Assembly (NCBI GenBank): GCA_938011325.1
Contig: CALLUD010000024.1
Coordinates: 100,600-164,599, forward strand
Source: an uncultured Spartobacteria bacterium
Lineage (GTDB): Bacteria > Verrucomicrobiota > Verrucomicrobiia > Chthoniobacterales > JAATET01
DNA: 64,000 nt
Direction: 5' to 3'
Made by a program: the position numbers and the translations under genes. Under the pieces are notes generated by a model. The model did no database searches. It was not told the origin of the DNA and saw only the letters and a program-made list of their open reading frames with translations. Shown in pieces: positions 61,093 to 64,000 of the stretch. Position 1 is the stretch's first letter, and the number at the start of each line of letters is the position of its first letter.

Positions 61093-61798
61093 CCGGAACC
61101 ACCGGTTGGAGCGTATCGGTGGGCACCCATCCCTTGGCACCGCCTCCCAGAGCCACATAGGTCCACGGACCGCGCGGTGACAGCACGCCAACAGGAGACC
61201 CCGCCGGAAGCGAAACAATGGGCGAGGAACCGTTCGTTGGGGCGGTCCGCAACTCCGTGCCATCCTTTGCCATCACCATCGCCAGACTCCCGTTCGCGAG
61301 GCGCGGATCACTCACCCAGCCCGTGGCGAACGACAACGAACCCACCAGCACCGCCACCACGCCAAGCCCGGTAACCCACGACTTCCGACGGCTGGAAAAC
61401 ATCGTGAACAAGAGAACGAACATGCCCACCCAGGTCAGCGTTGACCCCACGGCGACGAGCACCTCGGGATGGACGAACGCGGTGATGTCGTCCTGCCACG
61501 TTCGTGGTGGCAAAGGCACGTGCTGCTTTGCCGCGAGCGCAGACATCGCGTTCCGGGCCGCCTTAAGCCCCGGATCAAGCACCAAGGCGCGCTGGTAATT
61601 GAGGAGCGCCTCGACCGGCTGATCGTTCTTTTGAAATGCGAGCCCGAGATTGAAATACCCCTCGGCACTCGGACCCTCCACGGTCAGCGCCCGCTCGGCA
61701 TCCTTGATCGCCTCGCTTTGCGAGCCCGCGCTCTCCTCCTGTGCCTGGACCGTGACGAGAAAGAGCCCCGCCAGGGCAATCGCAGTCAGTCGTCTCAT
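61079..61798 (-). CDS. BatE-like TPR/SH3 protein
   Basis: A membrane-associated protein of 239 aa. A signal peptide/anchor (LTAIALAGLFLVTVQAQ) is followed by one or two TPR-like repeats (GYFNLGLAFQKNDQPVEALLNYQRAL), two membrane helices at about 118-160, and a C-terminal bacterial SH3-like domain (KDGTELRTAPTNGSSPIVSLPAG; GPWTYVALGGGAKGWVP). This order (TPR, TMs, SH3) is seen in BatE-type proteins. It overlaps batD by four bases (ATGA-type) upstream and the DUF3108 gene downstream. Confidence 0.82.
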   Translation of the reverse strand: MRRLTAIALAGLFLVTVQAQEESAGSQSEAIKDAERALTVEGPSAEGYFNLGLAFQKNDQPVEALLNYQRALVLDPGLKAARNAMSALAAKQHVPLPPRTWQDDITAFVHPEVLVAVGSTLTWVGMFVLLFTMFSSRRKSWVTGLGVVAVLVGSLSFATGWVSDPRLANGSLAMVMAKDGTELRTAPTNGSSPIVSLPAGSPVGVLSPRGPWTYVALGGGAKGWVPTDTLQPVVPGETL

Positions 61799-63606
61799 TT
61801 TCGTGCCGCCTCCAAAGCTGCAGTGATCCTGCTCCGATCTTCCGGGCTGACGCGGACCGCCAGCCCACCGCTGAATTTCCGCTCATTCGCACTCGCAAGC
61901 AAGTCGGTCAATGGGCCGCCATCGGGCTCCATCGCGCGCACCCATGAGGTCGAGTCGCCATACCCGGCAAGCTCGCTCTGCAACTTCACCGCCTTGCACG
62001 CCCCGTCGAGAAATTCGTCATCCGACAGACGGGCATTCCGCAAACCGCCTATCGCGCTGTTGCGCTCGCGAGCCATGCGGGATCTCCGGGCCCCTTCTCC
62101 CTGCCGGGCCTTCCGCACCAGCATGAACAGGACCACGCCCACTAGAATCAGCAAAGCCACGCCATTCGCGACGAGAAACTCCGTCTTTCGAACCAACGGC
62201 GTGAAGGAGCGCGCATGCTTTTTGGCAAGGTGCTCGATCCCTGGCGTCGGCGAAGCCGTCGGCGCAGGAGTCGAGCCGGATTCCCCGGAGGCCGCGGCAA
62301 CCGGCTGCGAGGAACCCTCCGCCTCCACCTTTATCGGTTCCGTCTTCACCGTAACGTATTTCTCCGTGTTCGGATCGAAATAGGAGAATTCTGCAACCGG
62401 TGTCTGCGTCTGCGGTTCCTGTGCGATGATCTGATACTCGAACGACTTCGTGCCGCCGTATCCCACGGGGTCATCGGCTTCGAACGTTTCCGCAGGCGGG
62501 TAGGTTCGCCAGCCTTCGTCGTCGACGAGAGTCGGGCCGGCCATCGCGTCGAAATTTCCGCGGCCCGTGATGTCCACCGTCCACGTCACGGGATCGCCGG
62601 GACCCGTCTTTTCCGGAGTCGCGCGAGCTGAGATCGAAAACTCGCCAATGGCGCCGCCAAAATCCTTCGGCCGATTCTCCTTGGGCAGCGCCTTCACCGG
62701 GATTGTTCGAGGATCCGTGCTGACGGCCAGCTCGCGATCTTCGGTGAATCCCGGCACCGGGGAATTCCTAAAGAACTGGTTGAAGAGATTCTCGAATCCG
62801 GCGGGACCCTCCACCGGAATGCGCGCCAACACGTGCAGAGTGATGGATGGAATCTCCATCTCGCCGCTCTTCACCGCGGTGAGCGCGCTCTTGAACGTCA
62901 GGACGTGGTATGGGGTGCCATCGACCACCTGTTCGGATCGCACCCCTTCCGTGAATTTTTTCACGGTAAAGCCTTCGCCGCTGAATCGCGGCTCCTCCTC
63001 GAGAAGTTGGAAGCTGTAGTTCTGGTTGAAGTAAAAGCGGACTTCGATCGGGATGATCTCGCCGGCATAGAGCGAATCCTTCGGAAGAATGATTTCAGCA
63101 AATGCCATCCGCGCATCGGGATCAGGCGTCGTCTGCTGGCCGGACTGCGAGGGCTGACCTCCCCCCGGCGGTGCCGGAACGGAAGGCGCGGGCGCGGGGC
63201 GCCGACTCGGCGGTGTTCCGGGACTGACCTCCAGACGGAGAGGTTGCGTCTTTTGCGAGGAATCGTCCACCGTCACCTCGATCGCCGGAATTTCGAGCGT
63301 CCCTTCCTTCGTCGGCATCACCTGGTAGCTGTAAACCCGCGAGGTCGTCATGCGACCGTTGATCACGCTGACGCGCGTGGACTGCCCCGCGAGCTGGATC
63401 CGCAACCCGTCAGCCTCAATGTCCCGTGGAGCAAACGCATTTGTCGTTCCATCGACGATCACCTGCAAAGTCACGGGCAATCCCACCGACGTGTGTTCCG
63501 ACGTCAATCTCGCCGATACCGAAGCCGCCCATGCGGGCACGGCAAGCATCAGTGCCGCGATGACGGCTGGGAAAAATGGAACTCGAACCATGCGATTACC
63601 AATCAC
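61795..63606 (-). CDS. batD: BatD-like protein (oxygen tolerance family)
   Basis: A secreted/membrane-anchored protein of 603 aa. The signal peptide (FFPAVIAALMLAVPAWAAS) is followed by a beta-rich BatD domain (GLPVTLQVIVDGTTNAF; ITGRGNFDAMAGPTLVD; KSFEYQIIAQEP) and a C-terminal membrane helix at about 505-525 (NGVALLILVGVVLFMLVRK). I place the start at GTG 63606, 5 bp after a consensus AGGAGGT and overlapping the upstream gene by 11 bp, instead of ATG 63591. The Bat system is linked to aerotolerance, but its chemistry is not established. Confidence 0.85.
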   Translation of the reverse strand: MIGNRMVRVPFFPAVIAALMLAVPAWAASVSARLTSEHTSVGLPVTLQVIVDGTTNAFAPRDIEADGLRIQLAGQSTRVSVINGRMTTSRVYSYQVMPTKEGTLEIPAIEVTVDDSSQKTQPLRLEVSPGTPPSRRPAPAPSVPAPPGGGQPSQSGQQTTPDPDARMAFAEIILPKDSLYAGEIIPIEVRFYFNQNYSFQLLEEEPRFSGEGFTVKKFTEGVRSEQVVDGTPYHVLTFKSALTAVKSGEMEIPSITLHVLARIPVEGPAGFENLFNQFFRNSPVPGFTEDRELAVSTDPRTIPVKALPKENRPKDFGGAIGEFSISARATPEKTGPGDPVTWTVDITGRGNFDAMAGPTLVDDEGWRTYPPAETFEADDPVGYGGTKSFEYQIIAQEPQTQTPVAEFSYFDPNTEKYVTVKTEPIKVEAEGSSQPVAAASGESGSTPAPTASPTPGIEHLAKKHARSFTPLVRKTEFLVANGVALLILVGVVLFMLVRKARQGEGARRSRMARERNSAIGGLRNARLSDDEFLDGACKAVKLQSELAGYGDSTSWVRAMEPDGGPLTDLLASANERKFSGGLAVRVSPEDRSRITAALEAARK

Positions 63607-64000
63607 GTATGACCTCCTGATTTGCACGGCGTTCAAGCAAACGCACGCGCTCCTCTTCTCCTTGCATCGATCGTAGCAATGCCTGCGCCTGCGCCTCGGT
63701 CATCTCGCCGTCCCTTTCCTCGACCGGCTCGGCAGGCTGCTCTTCGCCCTGTTCGCCCGGCCGCTGATCGGGCTGCGCCTTGAGCTCGCCTTCCTTCTTC
63801 TCGCCCGGGGTGGGTTGAGGAGTTGGCTGCGGTTGGCCGGACTGCTGGCGCTGTTGCCTCTGTTGCTGGTCCTGCTGTTGCTGGTCCTGCTGCTGTTGCT
63901 GGTCCTGTTGCTGTTGCTGGTCCTGCTGCTGTTGCTGGTCCTGCTGTTGTTGCTGGTCCTGCTGTTGTTGCTGGTCCTGCTGTTGTTGCTGGTCCTGCTG
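63596..64000 (-). CDS. BatC-like TPR/Gln-rich protein, C-terminal part (runs off the window)
   Basis: The 5-prime part lies outside the window. The visible 134 residues begin with a Gln/Asp repeat (about eight units of DQQQQQ), then a Pro/Glu/Gly-rich linker (QPQPTPQPTPGEKKEG), and end with MTEAQAQALLRSMQGEEER, VRLLERRANQEVIRDW. The ending is the conserved C-terminal helix of many Bat/VWA-linked TPR proteins. It is directly upstream of batD. BatC identity is inferred from the position and the C-terminal helix only. Confidence 0.7.
   Translation of the reverse strand, partial: QQDQQQQQDQQQQQDQQQQQDQQQQQDQQQQQDQQQQQDQQQQDQQQRQQRQQSGQPQPTPQPTPGEKKEGELKAQPDQRPGEQGEEQPAEPVEERDGEMTEAQAQALLRSMQGEEERVRLLERRANQEVIRDW
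63612..63618 (-). promoter_or_regulatory. batD: Consensus Shine-Dalgarno deciding the batD start
   Basis: AGGAGGT on the minus strand ends 5 bp before GTG 63606 and 20 bp before ATG 63591. The ideal spacing to the GTG, together with the overlap with the upstream reading frame, makes GTG 63606 the better start. This is one of the few consensus ribosome-binding sites in the window. Confidence 0.75.
63855..64000. repeat. 18-bp tandem repeat encoding Gln/Asp hexads
   Basis: On the plus strand the unit is CTGTTGTTGCTGGTCCTG, repeated about eight times with third-position variation (CTGCTG, CTGTTG), with one 15-bp unit near 63868-63882. It encodes repeats of QQDQQQ on the minus strand and continues beyond the window edge. 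The near-identical copies nearest the edge suggest recent slippage-type expansion. Confidence 0.85.

Noticed and set aside
63855..64000. CRISPR-like array of short repeats
   Set aside because: The 18-bp units are directly adjacent without spacers and stay in frame as Gln/Asp codons, so this is a protein-coding tandem repeat.

Overview
The window reads as an ordinary chromosomal stretch of a GC-rich, Gram-negative-type bacterium, most probably a member of Verrucomicrobiota (Spartobacteria/Chthoniobacter-like). The phylum call rests mainly on a gene run at 28.6-38.3 kb that matches in order and architecture what I remember of the Akkermansia Amuc_1102-1101-1100-1099-1098 pilus-associated cluster. 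Supporting evidence is lpxD (an LPS-type outer membrane), the batC-batD-batE block and a histone H1-like protein. I see no insertion sequence, prophage or CRISPR array, and only one tRNA gene.

Layout. 0-7 kb: a small hypothetical gene, mrp and rpoN on the minus strand, a divergent D-lactate-dehydrogenase-like gene, then a minus-strand operon purE-sua5-murJ. 7-11.2 kb: plus-strand cold-shock gene, aroK, and the glycolytic run gap-pgk-tpiA. 11.2-16.8 kb: minus-strand Asp-box sialidase-like protein, PfkB sugar kinase and a large hybrid sensor kinase. 17-21.3 kb: plus-strand iron-type ABC importer (ATPase, binding protein, double-length permease). 21.3-27 kb, minus strand: two tandem flavin-dependent halogenase-family proteins, trpD, a DMT transporter and aroD. 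27-28.5 kb: a polyprenyl-phosphate sugar transferase. 28.6-38.3 kb: the five-component pilus/secretion-like cluster with the secretin duplicated. 38.4-44.9 kb: coaE-rho-two GT-C-like membrane proteins-lpxD, tightly packed. 44.9-49.1 kb, minus strand: a TTC38-like TPR protein, a small membrane protein, PolX and a secreted protein of unknown function. 49.4-54 kb: a methyltransferase, then the threonine branch hom-thrC-lysC, then tRNA-Ser(GGA). 54-60 kb: a small hypothetical, a class A-like acid phosphatase, an lrp-aminotransferase pair, the histone H1-like gene, a UbiB-family kinase, a membrane protein and thpR. 60.3-64 kb, minus strand: batC (partial)-batD-batE and a DUF3108-type secreted protein.

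How it fits together. The most interesting system is the 28.6-38.3 kb cluster. It encodes a secreted small protein, a PilM-PilN-like fusion (actin-like domain plus a membrane/periplasmic part), a PilO/Amuc_1100-like protein, a bitopic protein with a DxDxDG calcium-binding-like loop, and two tandem TPR-secretins of exactly the same length (863 aa). No pilin, prepilin peptidase or assembly ATPase lies beside it, so those would have to be encoded elsewhere, or the machine does something else. The cluster ends in a large hairpin.

Other notable points are: halogenase-like paralogues that carry WCWQID where halogenases have WxWxIP; a Rho factor whose cold-shock-like RNA-binding domain lacks the usual GFGFLR; a possible promoter-peptide-terminator unit near 49.2 kb; pyrimidine-rich rather than Shine-Dalgarno leaders before many genes; and convergent genes that meet stop-to-stop. 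All homology statements come from reading motifs and from memory of families; no database search was run.
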